A stretch of DNA of 64,000 nucleotides from JADGHX01 sp037200125 (GCA_037200125.1 JBBCGS010000005.1:930001-994000), one strand, 5' to 3'; positions 9,393 through 19,019 are shown, counted from the stretch's first letter. Notes: generated from the letters alone by a model not told the origin. A program made the numbers and translations.

Positions 9393-12300
9393 ATGACGGC
9401 AGACCGCGCACCTAGCCACTTCCTGGCCCGGCTTCTGACACACGAGCGTTTTCTGCTCGTACTCATCGTCACCTATTTCGCCGTCTGCATGGGCCTGCTG
9501 CTCTACCTGCGCGATTCGGCAACGCGTTCGGTGGAACGTGCGGCGCTCAGCAATGCGCACAAGGTGGCGCGCGAGCTGATGCACGAGAGCGCGGATCCTC
9601 ACGACCCGCGCTGGATCTTGCACGGCGCGCGCTGGCTCGACGTCAATGCACCCGCGAGCAAGTTCGAGCAACGCGCGGCGGAGCTTGCGGCCCGCGGCGC
9701 CGGTGAAGTCACGCACCAGGTCACACAGCGCCCCGAGGCGGAAGCGCTCGAAGTCGCAATGGCGGACGGGCGCGGCGGAGTGCTGGTGCTGCGGCAGCAG
9801 ATCGACACGAAAGTGCGTGAGCACTCCGCCTACTTCGAAGAGCTCTACGTGCGCATCGCGCTCGGTGGGCTCGTGGTACTCATGCTCGGCGCACTGGTTT
9901 CCGAACACGTGCTGCGCGGAAGACAGCGCGCCGGCGCCAACGGTCTTCCGCCGCCGCCACAGCGACAACTCTCGCCGCGGCAGATGCAACGGGATCGCAT
10001 CCGCCTGCTCTGGATCCTCGGGCTCTCGATCGCGATCTTCGCCGTGGACCTGGACGTCACGCTCGGCCCCTCGATCGGCATCGCCTATGTCACCGTCGTG
10101 CTCATTGCGCTGTTCGCGCACAGCCCCGCGCAGGTGTGGTTCGCGGCGGTGCTGGGAACGCTCCTGACGATCCTCAAGCTCGTCATGAGCGAGCGGGTTC
10201 CGGAGCTCGTGTGGATGGCGCTCGCCAATCGAACGCTTTCGATCTACGCGATCTGGATCGTGGCGGTGCTCGGGCAATGGCAGCGGCGCACCTCCCGCAA
10301 GCAGAGTCGCGCGGAGTCGCAGGCCCGGGAAACACAAAGCGAGAACGTCGAGCTGCAGCGCGCACTCGCGCGCACCGAAGCGGCGGAAGCTCAGGCGCGT
10401 CGCGGCCAGCAGTTACTCGATGCCGTTGCGAAGATGGCGCACATTGGCGGCTGGGAATACGAAGTCGCCACGATGACTCACTCGCTATCCGATGAGGTGT
10501 ACCGGATCTACGGCATCGTCCCGGGCACCAAGCCATCGTTCGAGACAGTCCTGAGCTTCTATCCCGCTGAATCGCGCACGCTCATCGAGCAATCCTTCAA
10601 GGCCGCCGTGGCACGAGGCACGCCTTACGACATCACCGTGCGATTCGTGAACGCGCGCGGCCAGCATCGCTGGGCGCGTGTCATCGGCATCGCCGAACAA
10701 GTGGAAGGCGTTACGGTACGCATCACCGGCGCGCTTCAGGACGTGACCGAGCGGCACGAAGCGCAAGCTCGCCTCGATCGCGCCGTGCGCGGCACGCAGG
10801 ACGGATTCTGGGAACAGGACGTCGAGACGCGGCGCTCGTGGCTGTCGCCGCGTTTCCGCGAGCTCATCGGCTACCGCGCCGCCGATCTCCCCGACGGCAT
10901 CGACGTGTTCGCGAAGCTGGTACATCCCGAGGACCGGGAGCACTTCGAACAATGCCGCGCCCTGCATCTGAGCGAAAAGCGGCCTTTCGATACCGAGATG
11001 CGCCTGTGCCTGCTGGACGGCGAGTATCGTTGGTTCCGCGCGCGCGCCACCGCCACCAACGAGGAGCTGACGGGCCAACGCACGTTGTCCGGCTCCATTC
11101 GCGACATCAAGGCGGAACGGCAAGCTGCGCTCGCCCTGCAGGCGGCGACGGAAGCGGCCGCCGACGCGAACCGCGCCAAGAGCGAGTTCCTCGCGAACAT
11201 GAGCCACGAGATCCGCACGCCGATGAACGGTGTGCTCGGCATGACGGAGTTGATACTCGACACGAAACTCGACCCCACCCAGCGCCAGTTCGCCGAAACG
11301 ATCCGCGGCAGCGCGAGCTCCCTGCTGACCATCCTCAACGACATCCTGGATTTTTCGAAGATCGAGGCGGGCAAGCTCACCATCGAGAGAGTGCCGTTCG
11401 ACGTGCGCAAATGCGTCGAAGACGCGTGCCGGATGCTGTCGCTCCAGGCCGCCGCCAAAGGCCTGCGCTTCAGCGTGAGCATCGATGCCGCCGTCGCCGC
11501 GCCGGTGCTCGGCGACGCGAACCGATTGCGCCAGGTGCTCGTGAACCTGTGTGGCAACGCCATCAAGTTCACGTTGAAGGGCGAGGTTACGGTCGAAGTG
11601 TTCGCGCTCGCAACGCAGGCGGGCCGTTCGCTGCTGAGCTTCGAGATCCATGACACCGGCATCGGCATGGAACCCGACACGATCGCGCGCCTGTTCCAGC
11701 CGTTCACGCAAGCCGACGCATCGACCACGCGGCACTTCGGCGGCACGGGCCTCGGGCTTTCGATCGTGCGGCGACTCGTGGAGCTCATGGGCGGGCGCAT
11801 CTCGGTGTCGAGCGCGCCGGGCGTGGGCTCCGGATTCACGTTCACACTGCCGTTCGAGACCGCGGCGGCGACTCCCGCGGAAGTCCCTGTTTCGCGCGAC
11901 GAGTTATCGCTGCGGAACGTGACAGAACAGTTCACGGGCGCGACGGTGCTCGTCGTGGAAGACAACGAGGTGAACCGTGAAGTAGCGCGGCGGTTCCTGG
12001 AACGGCTCGGCTGCGTAGCCGTCGTCGTGCCCGACGGCAAGGCCGCGCTCGAAGCCTGCGCGCTGCGCGAGTTCGATCTCATCCTGATGGACGTGCAGAT
12101 GCCCGTGATGGATGGCCTCGAAGCGACCCGTGAGCTGCGGCGGCGCGAGGCCGGCACCGGCACGCGCATACCGATCGTCGCGCTGACCGCCAGCGCGATG
12201 AGCGGCGAGCTCAGTCGCTGCCTTTCCGCGGGGATGGACGGGCTGCTCACCAAACCTGTCGAGGTCGCGCGCCTGCGCGAAGTTCTGGAGCAATACGTCG

Positions 12301-12722
12301 GCGCACCTGAGGAGGAGACCGATGAAATGAACGGCACGGGCGACGAGCGCACCGACGCTCCCGAATCCGACGCGACGATGCCTTCCGGCCCGCCCGTCGA
12401 TATGAGCCGCCTCCGCGCGCTCATTGGCGAAGACGAGGACTTCATCCGCGAACTGTGCCAGGCATTCGTCGGCACCACGGAGGAGATCCTGCCCAAACTC
12501 GAGAAGGCGCTCGCCACCGGCGACCGCATCACCCTCGCCGTCGCCGCCCACAAGCTCAAAGGCGGCAGCCAAAGCATCTGCGCTGAGCGAATCGCGGTGC
12601 TCGCCCTGGCCCTCGAGCGGGGCGCGCCGTCCCGCACGTTGCAGGAACTGAGTGTCCTGCTGGCCGACCTGCGCGAGGCCATTGCTCACTGCGTGGAGTA
12701 CCTGCGCGACGCCGTTCACTGA
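9393..12722 (+). CDS. membrane-bound hybrid sensor histidine kinase with PAS, receiver and Hpt domains
   Basis: This 1109-residue kinase has a TM helix at about 20-38, an extracytoplasmic sensor of about 110 residues, another TM near 155-175 and a further hydrophobic MASE-like block at about 205-300. Two PAS/PAC modules follow (about 340-580). The HisKA box SHEIRTPMNGVLGM has its histidine near 604; HATPase motifs are NLCGNAIKFT, DTGIGM and GGTGLGLSIV. A receiver domain has ILMDVQMPVMDG (Asp near 899), and a C-terminal Hpt domain has AAHKLKGGSQ (His near 1053). All relay modules are in one chain, but no response regulator lies next to it, so the output is unknown. A twin-hairpin element follows. 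Confidence 0.92.
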   Translation: MTADRAPSHFLARLLTHERFLLVLIVTYFAVCMGLLLYLRDSATRSVERAALSNAHKVARELMHESADPHDPRWILHGARWLDVNAPASKFEQRAAELAARGAGEVTHQVTQRPEAEALEVAMADGRGGVLVLRQQIDTKVREHSAYFEELYVRIALGGLVVLMLGALVSEHVLRGRQRAGANGLPPPPQRQLSPRQMQRDRIRLLWILGLSIAIFAVDLDVTLGPSIGIAYVTVVLIALFAHSPAQVWFAAVLGTLLTILKLVMSERVPELVWMALANRTLSIYAIWIVAVLGQWQRRTSRKQSRAESQARETQSENVELQRALARTEAAEAQARRGQQLLDAVAKMAHIGGWEYEVATMTHSLSDEVYRIYGIVPGTKPSFETVLSFYPAESRTLIEQSFKAAVARGTPYDITVRFVNARGQHRWARVIGIAEQVEGVTVRITGALQDVTERHEAQARLDRAVRGTQDGFWEQDVETRRSWLSPRFRELIGYRAADLPDGIDVFAKLVHPEDREHFEQCRALHLSEKRPFDTEMRLCLLDGEYRWFRARATATNEELTGQRTLSGSIRDIKAERQAALALQAATEAAADANRAKSEFLANMSHEIRTPMNGVLGMTELILDTKLDPTQRQFAETIRGSASSLLTILNDILDFSKIEAGKLTIERVPFDVRKCVEDACRMLSLQAAAKGLRFSVSIDAAVAAPVLGDANRLRQVLVNLCGNAIKFTLKGEVTVEVFALATQAGRSLLSFEIHDTGIGMEPDTIARLFQPFTQADASTTRHFGGTGLGLSIVRRLVELMGGRISVSSAPGVGSGFTFTLPFETAAATPAEVPVSRDELSLRNVTEQFTGATVLVVEDNEVNREVARRFLERLGCVAVVVPDGKAALEACALREFDLILMDVQMPVMDGLEATRELRRREAGTGTRIPIVALTASAMSGELSRCLSAGMDGLLTKPVEVARLREVLEQYVGAPEEETDEMNGTGDERTDAPESDATMPSGPPVDMSRLRALIGEDEDFIRELCQAFVGTTEEILPKLEKALATGDRITLAVAAHKLKGGSQSICAERIAVLALALERGAPSRTLQELSVLLADLREAIAHCVEYLRDAVH

Positions 12723-12773
12723 ACGAATGCCCGTGCCGAGCCGCCGGCCCCGGCGCAGCGAAGCGCCCGCGCA

Positions 12774-12850
12774 GGCGGCAAAATCACGCTTTTTGCCGCC
12801 CGCAACGAAGCCGATGTCCGAAAAAAGCGCGGTAGGCGACTTTTTTCCAA
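12774..12850. repeat. twin-hairpin intergenic element, copy A
   Basis: Hairpin 1 has arms GGCGGCAAAA (12774-12783) and TTTTGCCGCC (12791-12800). Hairpin 2 pairs AAAAAAG (12821-12827) with CTTTTTT (12840-12846) through a short CGC/GCG helix with one unpaired A. A second copy with the same order and spacing is at 63839-63917. The A-tract and T-tract around hairpin 2 would terminate transcription in either direction. Here it separates the hybrid kinase gene from the phosphoribosyltransferase gene. Confidence 0.75.
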
Positions 12851-12865
12851 CTAACATGGCCGGCT

Positions 12866-13426
12866 ATGGAAAAAGTCTTCATCAGCGCTGAATCGCTATT
12901 GCGCGATTCGCTCGAGCTCGGCCTTCAGGTCGTTCGCAGCGGCTATCGCCCGACCTTCCTCGTCGGCGTCTGGCGCGGCGGCGCGCCCATCGGCATCAGC
13001 GTGCAGGAGGTGCTCGAGTATCACGGCGTGGAGTGCGATCACATCTCCATCCGCACGTCCTCTTACGCCGGGCTCGACCAGCGCGCAAAGACAGTCCGCG
13101 TACACGCCATCGACTATCTCGTCTCCCGGCTGAGCGCGGACGATCGCCTGCTGCTCATCGACGACGTATTCGACTCCGGCCTCTCGCTCCAGGCGGTGAT
13201 CGAAAAGCTGCGCGAACGCTGCCGCCGCAACCTCCCCGACAACATCCGCATCGCCACCGCCTACTTCAAGCCCACCCGCAACCGAAGCTCGCTGAAGCCG
13301 GACTACTTCGTGCGCTCGACGGACCAGTGGCTCGTGTTCCCGCACGAGATGCAGGGCCTCACGCGAGAAGAGATCCTGGCCCACAAGCCCGTCGACGAAA
13401 GCTTCTTCCTCGACAAGAAGGACTAG
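12866..13426 (+). CDS. hypoxanthine/xanthine-type purine phosphoribosyltransferase
   Basis: The 186-residue type I phosphoribosyltransferase carries the PRPP-binding motif LLLIDDVFDSG (about residues 96-106) and the N-terminal VGVWRGGAPIGISVQ loop. TSSYAGLDQRAK matches the flexible catalytic loop of hypoxanthine phosphoribosyltransferases, and YFVRSTDQWLVFPHE is the usual C-terminal aromatic/acidic region. It would convert hypoxanthine, xanthine or guanine plus PRPP to the nucleotide, a salvage counterpart to the catabolic locus that begins 700 bp downstream. The TAG stop touches the second 290-bp foldback element. Confidence 0.85.
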   Translation: MEKVFISAESLLRDSLELGLQVVRSGYRPTFLVGVWRGGAPIGISVQEVLEYHGVECDHISIRTSSYAGLDQRAKTVRVHAIDYLVSRLSADDRLLLIDDVFDSGLSLQAVIEKLRERCRRNLPDNIRIATAYFKPTRNRSSLKPDYFVRSTDQWLVFPHEMQGLTREEILAHKPVDESFFLDKKD

Positions 13427-13715
13427 GGAAAGTCAGAAGAGCTTCTCTGAAATCGCCCTGACGGCATCAGGAAGCCGGGTCGTGCAAGCGAAGGGGTCTC
13501 GGGAATTTCGACAGGGGGATACCGAACTTACCCCCGCCCAATCGCTGCGATGGCCGCTCCGTTTCGACACCGCATGGTGTGAGTGCTGACTTCGGGCCGA
13601 CTGCACGGCGTCGCTGTTCGGTATCCCCCTGTCGAAATTCCCGAGACCCCTTCGCTTGCACGACCCGGCGCCGCGCTCAGCTACAAGCGATTTCAGAGAA
13701 GCTCTTCTGACTTTC
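13427..13715. repeat. 290-bp foldback intergenic element, copy 2 (inverted relative to copy 1)
   Basis: The architecture is that of 4997-5286, but the whole element, including the central region and the asymmetric 19-base segment, aligns only when reverse-complemented. Arm blocks are TCAGAAGAGCTTCTCTGA followed by AATCGC, GCCGGGTCGTGCAAGCGAAG, GGGTCTCGGGAATTTCGACA and GGGGGATACCGAAC. Against copy 1 six arm positions differ, and each change appears in both arms, so pairing is kept. The left end follows the TAG of the phosphoribosyltransferase gene (TAGGGAAAG versus TAGGGAACA in copy 1). The right end is intergenic. Confidence 0.85.
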
Positions 13716-13811
13716 GCCGGCCCCTCACGATCTGCTCCGTGAAAGTGCAGCGCGCACCGCGCGGGCACCGGCTCGTCGCGGCACGTCTGCACAACACGTG
13801 GGCGGCGCCGG

Positions 13812-13823
13812 ATTGTGTACAAA
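13812..13823. promoter_or_regulatory. candidate GntR operator upstream of the purine receptor operon
   Basis: ATTGTGTACAAA matches the ATTGT-NN-ACAAT inverted repeat found at the uraH/bmp promoter and resembles operators of FCD-type GntR regulators. It lies 276 bp upstream of the TonB receptor start. The rest of the 13716-14098 gap shows no open gene; a GGGGAG ribosome site sits just before 14099. Confidence 0.5.
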
Positions 13824-14098
13824 AACGGAGCGCTCTGCGTACAGGCATGGTGCGACTCGTCGCCGCCGCCGCGTACATGAATTCTTCTCGTGTATGCGCG
13901 CAGCCACGCGCGCGCCTTCGGAAAAACAGCTGCGGCGAGAATCACCTGCGTTTTCCATCAGGATCGCGCCGATGCGCATACCCCGCCGCGGGCGATGTGC
14001 GCACGCAACTGAGCACAGAATTTGCACCCCGAGTCCGACAAGCGCGCAGCCCGCACCGCTGCCGCTGAACAGTCCAATTATTCGGGGAGTCGACAATA

Positions 14099-16531
14099 AT
14101 GAAACGTCCTGTGCTGCCGCTCGGCATTCGCGGCTATGTCGCCATGATGGTCGGAGCCGGATCGGTGGTTCCGCATCTCGCGTACGCGGCTGACGCGGCT
14201 TCACCAGACACGGGTGAGATCGAGACAGTGCAGATCACGGCCGACCGCCTGCACGTGTTGCCCACTGAACCGATCGACTCCGTGTTCGGTTTCGGCAAGA
14301 CCGCGATCGAAACGCCGCGCGCCATCACTTCCATCAGCAACGAGATGCTCGACAAGGTGATCATCACCGAGATCGACGATCTCGTGGCGCTCACACCCGG
14401 CTCGTTCACACAATCCTTCTTCGGCGTGGCAGGCTCCCTGGACGTGCGCGGCACGCCCGGCGAAAACTACTTCCGCGGCGTGAAGCGCATCGACAATCCG
14501 GGCAACTATCCAACGCCGATCGGCGCCAGCGACCGCATCGACGTCGTGCGCGGCCCGGCGTCGCCCATCTACGGGCCGTCGAAGATCGGCGGCTACCTCA
14601 ATTTCGTGCCGAAGTCGGCACGCGCCTCCACGGGACAATTCCTCGATTCGCCCAAGGCCGAAGTCGGCATCACCGCCGGCAGCTGGGGCAAGAAGATCAT
14701 CACCGGCGAAGTGGGCGGGCCGGCCACGCTCTTCGGCAAGTCGATGGGCTACTACCTCTACGCTGAAAACGAAGACTCGGGCAGCTACTACGACAACACG
14801 GCCACGCAGAACAGCGTGTACCAGATGTCGTTCGACATGAACGTCACCGATACCCTGCGTACCGAGTTCGGCGGCATGTATCAGCACTTCAAGGGCAACC
14901 AGGTCGCCGGCTGGAATCGGCTCACGCAGGACCTCGTCGACCACGGCACCTACATCACCGGCAGCCCGACGTCGCTCGACACGAACGGCGATGGCCTGCT
15001 CTCCCCCGCTGAAGCAACCGCCGCGAGCGGCAACAAGGGCATCAGCGCGTTCATCTTCGCGCCGTCGACCCTGGCGCCGGCGGACGTCATTTCCCAGCTC
15101 AATCCGAGCATGGCGCTGCAGAATCCGGGCACCGCGCACATCAAGGGCAGCACCGTGCTCGTGCAGCCGGACGACCAGCTCGCCGACGACGTGGTGACGT
15201 TGTACGGCGATCTGATCTGGGAATTCCAGAACGGCATGAAGATGACGAACAAGCTCTTCTACGAGAAACTCGACAACATCAACGAGAACGCCTACGGCTT
15301 CTCGCAGATGGCGCACACCTCGGTGGTGGAAGACCAGCTCATCTTCAGCACGGAGTTCGGCAAGAAAGAAGACCCGTTCACGGCGGGGCTGCAGTTCAGC
15401 CCCTCGGTCCGGCACCAGGACTACGAGCACGGCGACGACTTCAACTACGAATACTTCGACCGCCGCGACATCACCAAGATCGGCACGCCGATCGACCGGC
15501 GCACCATGGCGACGCGCGGGCAGCAGCTCTACGCCAATCACACCAAGGGCGCGTTCACGGACGCCGGCGCCTCGGCGATGGCCGACCTCACTTTCTTCAC
15601 CAAGCTGAATGCGCTGCTCGGCGCGCGCTACGACAAGGTCCGGATCCGCTCGAGCGGCCAGCCCGACGCGGAAGCCAACGCGGGCGTGACCGCGCGGGAT
15701 GAGCCGAGCGGTGTGTCCTGGTCCGGCAGCTTGTCGTATGACGCGCCGTTCGGCCTGCGTCCGTACGTGACGCTGGCGCGCCAGAAGACACTGATCCTCG
15801 GCCAGGGCGGCCAGGTCGATGTCGGCCAGGTGCTCGACCGCACGGCGATGGGCAAATCCAAGCTCAACGAGTACGGCCTCAAGGCGAGCCTGCTCGACCA
15901 CCAGCTCTACGCCGCACTCGACTACTTCAAGCAGGAGCGCACCGACTACAACGCGCAGGACATCGTGACGAACGCCGGCACTCAGGCGAAAGGCTGGGAG
16001 TTCGAGGCACGCTGGGTCGTGAATGACATCGTGACGTTCACCAGCGCCTACACGAACCTCAAGATCGTCAACCTGACGGCGCTGGCCGCGGGTTCGCAGT
16101 TCAGCTTCGCCGGCGCGGCCGACATTCCGGGCGTCAACCCGGCCCTGTTCCTCGGCGGCGTGATCCCGTCGATCGTGCTGCTGCAGCCGGGCGAAGAAGC
16201 CGCGCGCAAGGCCGGCATTCCGGAGAACCTGTACAGCGTGTACGCGCTGCTGAGCCTGCCGGGTGCGTTCAAGGGAATCACGGCCAGCATCGGCGCCACC
16301 CACGTGGATGCGGTGTGGTCGGGCTTCTCGAAGTCGGTGAAGCTGCCGGCGTATACCTTGCTGAACGCGGGCGTGCACTACGAGAACAACGGCTGGTCGT
16401 TCGGCATCCAGGGCAAGAACCTGACGAACGAACGTTACTTCCGCTCGAACTTCCCGGACCTGTTCGGCTCCTCGGTGGTGCTGCCGGAGCTGCCGCGCAA
16501 CTTCCTCGCCTCGGCGTCGTACAAGTTCTGA
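14099..16531 (+). CDS. TonB-dependent outer-membrane receptor heading a purine-uptake operon
   Basis: The 810-residue receptor has a signal peptide (about 1-31, VPHLAYA-ADA). The plug contains IETVQITADRL, IETPRAITSISNEMLDKV and DRIDVVRGPASPIYGPSKIGG, followed by a 22-strand barrel that ends in aromatic FLASASYKF. The plug style is that of siderophore receptors, but gene order argues for a purine substrate: the next three genes are a purine nucleoside permease-family lipoprotein (ATGA overlap), an NCS2 purine/uracil permease and an 8-oxoguanine deaminase-like enzyme. Import of purines, nucleosides or urate through the outer membrane is therefore inferred, not shown. A GntR-type operator candidate lies upstream. 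No Fur-like box was seen. Confidence 0.88.
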   Translation: MKRPVLPLGIRGYVAMMVGAGSVVPHLAYAADAASPDTGEIETVQITADRLHVLPTEPIDSVFGFGKTAIETPRAITSISNEMLDKVIITEIDDLVALTPGSFTQSFFGVAGSLDVRGTPGENYFRGVKRIDNPGNYPTPIGASDRIDVVRGPASPIYGPSKIGGYLNFVPKSARASTGQFLDSPKAEVGITAGSWGKKIITGEVGGPATLFGKSMGYYLYAENEDSGSYYDNTATQNSVYQMSFDMNVTDTLRTEFGGMYQHFKGNQVAGWNRLTQDLVDHGTYITGSPTSLDTNGDGLLSPAEATAASGNKGISAFIFAPSTLAPADVISQLNPSMALQNPGTAHIKGSTVLVQPDDQLADDVVTLYGDLIWEFQNGMKMTNKLFYEKLDNINENAYGFSQMAHTSVVEDQLIFSTEFGKKEDPFTAGLQFSPSVRHQDYEHGDDFNYEYFDRRDITKIGTPIDRRTMATRGQQLYANHTKGAFTDAGASAMADLTFFTKLNALLGARYDKVRIRSSGQPDAEANAGVTARDEPSGVSWSGSLSYDAPFGLRPYVTLARQKTLILGQGGQVDVGQVLDRTAMGKSKLNEYGLKASLLDHQLYAALDYFKQERTDYNAQDIVTNAGTQAKGWEFEARWVVNDIVTFTSAYTNLKIVNLTALAAGSQFSFAGAADIPGVNPALFLGGVIPSIVLLQPGEEAARKAGIPENLYSVYALLSLPGAFKGITASIGATHVDAVWSGFSKSVKLPAYTLLNAGVHYENNGWSFGIQGKNLTNERYFRSNFPDLFGSSVVLPELPRNFLASASYKF

Positions 16532-17637
16532 TGAAAAGCACAGAGGCTGTTCGACGCGTGTCACGGCGCGCGGCGTTTACCGGGCGGGTCGCGGCAGGGT
16601 TCGCCGCTGCGACTCTCGCGCTATCGGGCTGCACATCGATGGGCGGGGCGGCGAAGCCCATCGATGTGAAGGTCGTCGTCGTCACGATGTTCGAGATCGG
16701 GGCGGACTCCGGCGATGCGGCCGGAGAGTTCCAGCTCTGGAAGGAGCGGCAGAAGCTCACGCAACGTTTCGCCTTCGCGCACCATCATGACCTCTTCCTG
16801 AATCCGGGGACCGGCGTGCTCGGCATGGTCACCGGAATGGGCACGACCAACTCGGCGACGGCGGCGATGGAGCTCGGGCTCGATCCGCGATTCGATCTGT
16901 CGCATGCCTACTGGCTGGTGGCCGGCATCGCGGGCGCCGACCCCGCCGATGCGTCGATCGGCTCGGCCGCGTGGGCGGAATATCTCGTCGATGGCGACCT
17001 TGCGCACGAGATCGATGCGCGCGAGATTCCGGCGGACTGGCCCACCGGCTACTTCGCGCGCAACACGCGAAAACCCTACGACCCGAACAAGCCCAAGCCG
17101 GATGGCGAGGTGCTTCACCTCAACGGCGCGCTGACGCAGTGGGCCTACCAGCTGACGCGAAATACGAAGCTCGACGACAGCCCGCGCCTCAAGGAGGCAC
17201 GCGACCAGTTCGTGGGCTATCCCAACGCGCAGAAGCCGCCCTTCGTGCTGAAGGGCGACAACCTCGCCGCGATGACTTTCTGGCACGGCAAGCTGCTCAA
17301 CGAGTGGGCGGACAAGTGGGTGAGCTACTGGACCGACGGCAAGGGCAACTTCGTTACGTCCGCGATGGAAGACACGGGGACATTCCAGGCGCTCACGTAT
17401 CTGCACCAGACCGGCAAGGTGAACAAGGATCGCGTGATGGTCCTGCGCACCGCCAGCAACTACACGATGCAGCCGCCCGGCATGACGGCGGCGGAACACC
17501 TGCTGAAAGAGAACGACGGCTACGCGGGGCTCGAAGCCTCGGTTGAAGCCGCATATAGAGTCGGTTCGGTCGTCGTCGAGGAGATCGTGAGCAAGTGGCC
17601 GGTCTACAAGAACCGTACGCCTCCGCTCGCACCGTGA
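16531..17637 (+). CDS. lipoprotein of the purine nucleoside permease (NUP) family
   Basis: The start ATG at 16531 overlaps the receptor stop. The N-terminus (MKSTEAVRRVSRRAAFTG then TLALSGC) is a lipoprotein signal with Cys near residue 33. The rest matches the NUP family (PF06516): VKVVVVTMFEIGADSGDAAGEFQLW, FLNPGTGVLGMVTGMGTTNSA, HAYWLVAGIAGADP and AMEDTGTF. Despite the name, the family is related to nucleoside-phosphorylase folds rather than to multi-TM carriers, and this copy has no TM segments beyond the signal. A periplasmic nucleoside-binding or nucleoside-cleaving lipoprotein is therefore a reasonable alternative to a permease. Length, about 368 residues, is normal. Confidence 0.85.
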   Translation: MKSTEAVRRVSRRAAFTGRVAAGFAAATLALSGCTSMGGAAKPIDVKVVVVTMFEIGADSGDAAGEFQLWKERQKLTQRFAFAHHHDLFLNPGTGVLGMVTGMGTTNSATAAMELGLDPRFDLSHAYWLVAGIAGADPADASIGSAAWAEYLVDGDLAHEIDAREIPADWPTGYFARNTRKPYDPNKPKPDGEVLHLNGALTQWAYQLTRNTKLDDSPRLKEARDQFVGYPNAQKPPFVLKGDNLAAMTFWHGKLLNEWADKWVSYWTDGKGNFVTSAMEDTGTFQALTYLHQTGKVNKDRVMVLRTASNYTMQPPGMTAAEHLLKENDGYAGLEASVEAAYRVGSVVVEEIVSKWPVYKNRTPPLAP

Positions 17638-19016
17638 CGGCTGACCCGCCACGGCCTGAAGGCGCGGGCTCCGACGGCCCGGCCTCGGAGCTCATCTACG
17701 GACTGAACGACGCGCCACCGCTGCCGAAGACGCTGCTGGTGGCGCTTCAGCATGTGTTCGCCGTCTTTGTTGGGATGATCACGCCGCCGCTCATCATCGC
17801 GGGCGCATTGAAGCTCGGCTCGGCGGATACGGCGTATCTGGTCAGCATGTCGCTGTTCGTTTCGGGTGCCGCCACGATTCTGCAGACCAGCCGTCTCGGA
17901 CCGATCGGCTCGGGGCTGCTGAGCATTCAGGGGACGAGCTTCACGTTCATCGCGCCGGTGATCTCGACGGCGGGTGGGCTGATGGCCGCCGGCGCCACGG
18001 CGACGCAGGCGTTGGGCGTGGTGTTCGGGCTGTGCCTTGCTGGCGCGCTGATCGTGGCCGTCATCAGCCGATTCATTCAGCTCGCGAGCGCCATCATCAC
18101 ACCCATCGTAACCGGCACGGTGGTGACGCTGATCGGGCTCACGCTCATCGAAGTGGGCATGGTGAACGTCGGCGGCGGATTCGGCGCGAAGAGCGACGGC
18201 ACCTTCGGCAGCATCCCCAACCTGCTGCTCGCGGGGCTCGTGATGGGGACGATCCTCGGCTTCAATGCCAGCCGCTCGCCCAATCTGCGCATGCTCTCCG
18301 TGGTGCTCGGCCTTGCGGCCGGCTACATCGCCGCGGCCTTGCTGGGCCGGCTCGACCTCTCCGGATTCGCCAGCATGCCGGCCGTGACGGTGCCACAGCC
18401 GTTCCGTTTTGGGCTCGGATTTTCCTGGACCGCGTTTCTCCCCTTCATCGTGATGTATCTCATCACGGTGATGGAGTCGATCGGCGATCTCACCGCCACC
18501 TCCTCGCTCAGCGGCCAGCCGATTTCAGGGCCCACCTACCTGCGGCGGCTGCGCGGCGGGCTGCTTGCGGATGGGCTCAGCTCCGCCGTCGGCGCCACCC
18601 TGAACTCCTTCCCCAGCACCACGTTCGCGCAGAACAACGGGGTGATTCAGCTCACCGGCGTGGGCAGCCGGCACATCGGCATGTTCGTCGGCGGCATTCT
18701 GATGGTACTGGGGCTCATCCCCGCCGTCGGCGTGCTCGTGCAGGCGCTGCCTGCGTCCGCGCTTGGCGGCGCGACGCTGATCATGTTCGGCATGGTGGCC
18801 GCTGCGGGGATTCGCATTCTCGCGCGCGTGCCCATGAATCGGCGCAACGCCACAATCCTCGCCGTTTCGCTCGGCCTGGGGCTCGGCGTCACGTTCGTGC
18901 CGGATCTGCTCGACAAGCTGCCGCCGTTGCTGAAGAGCACGTTCTCCTCCGGCATCGCCACCGGAGGCATGTGCGCGCTGCTGTTGAACATCATCATGCC
19001 CGGCGAGCGTCAGTGA
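17634..19016 (+). CDS. NCS2-family xanthine/uric acid/uracil permease
   Basis: This inner-membrane symporter of about 460 residues has 12-14 hydrophobic segments. NCS2 signatures are TPPLIIAGAL, QGTSFTFIAPV, VMESIGDLTATSSLSG and the TFAQNNGVIQLTGVGSRHIG block that lines the substrate site. The chosen start is GTG 17634, overlapping the upstream TGA (GTGA); a GTG at 17595 in the same frame lies inside the previous gene. Context favours a purine base (xanthine, urate or guanine) over uracil. It is followed three bases later by the deaminase gene. Confidence 0.9.
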   Translation: MTADPPRPEGAGSDGPASELIYGLNDAPPLPKTLLVALQHVFAVFVGMITPPLIIAGALKLGSADTAYLVSMSLFVSGAATILQTSRLGPIGSGLLSIQGTSFTFIAPVISTAGGLMAAGATATQALGVVFGLCLAGALIVAVISRFIQLASAIITPIVTGTVVTLIGLTLIEVGMVNVGGGFGAKSDGTFGSIPNLLLAGLVMGTILGFNASRSPNLRMLSVVLGLAAGYIAAALLGRLDLSGFASMPAVTVPQPFRFGLGFSWTAFLPFIVMYLITVMESIGDLTATSSLSGQPISGPTYLRRLRGGLLADGLSSAVGATLNSFPSTTFAQNNGVIQLTGVGSRHIGMFVGGILMVLGLIPAVGVLVQALPASALGGATLIMFGMVAAAGIRILARVPMNRRNATILAVSLGLGLGVTFVPDLLDKLPPLLKSTFSSGIATGGMCALLLNIIMPGERQ

Positions 19017-19019
19017 ACG

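Noticed and set aside
12774..12857. Possible small protein on the minus strand of the twin-hairpin element
   Set aside because: The frame is not kept in the second copy at 63839-63917, so the conservation is structural rather than coding.
14099..16531. Siderophore receptor assignment for the first TonB receptor
   Set aside because: The plug resembles siderophore receptors, but the coupled purine genes and absence of a visible Fur box make a purine substrate more likely; kept only as an alternative.
14201..16564. Antisense open frame of 787 codons opposite the TonB receptor
   Set aside because: It is Arg/Val/His-rich with no domain text and mirrors the codon bias of a GC-rich gene; the receptor on the other strand has signal, plug and barrel features.
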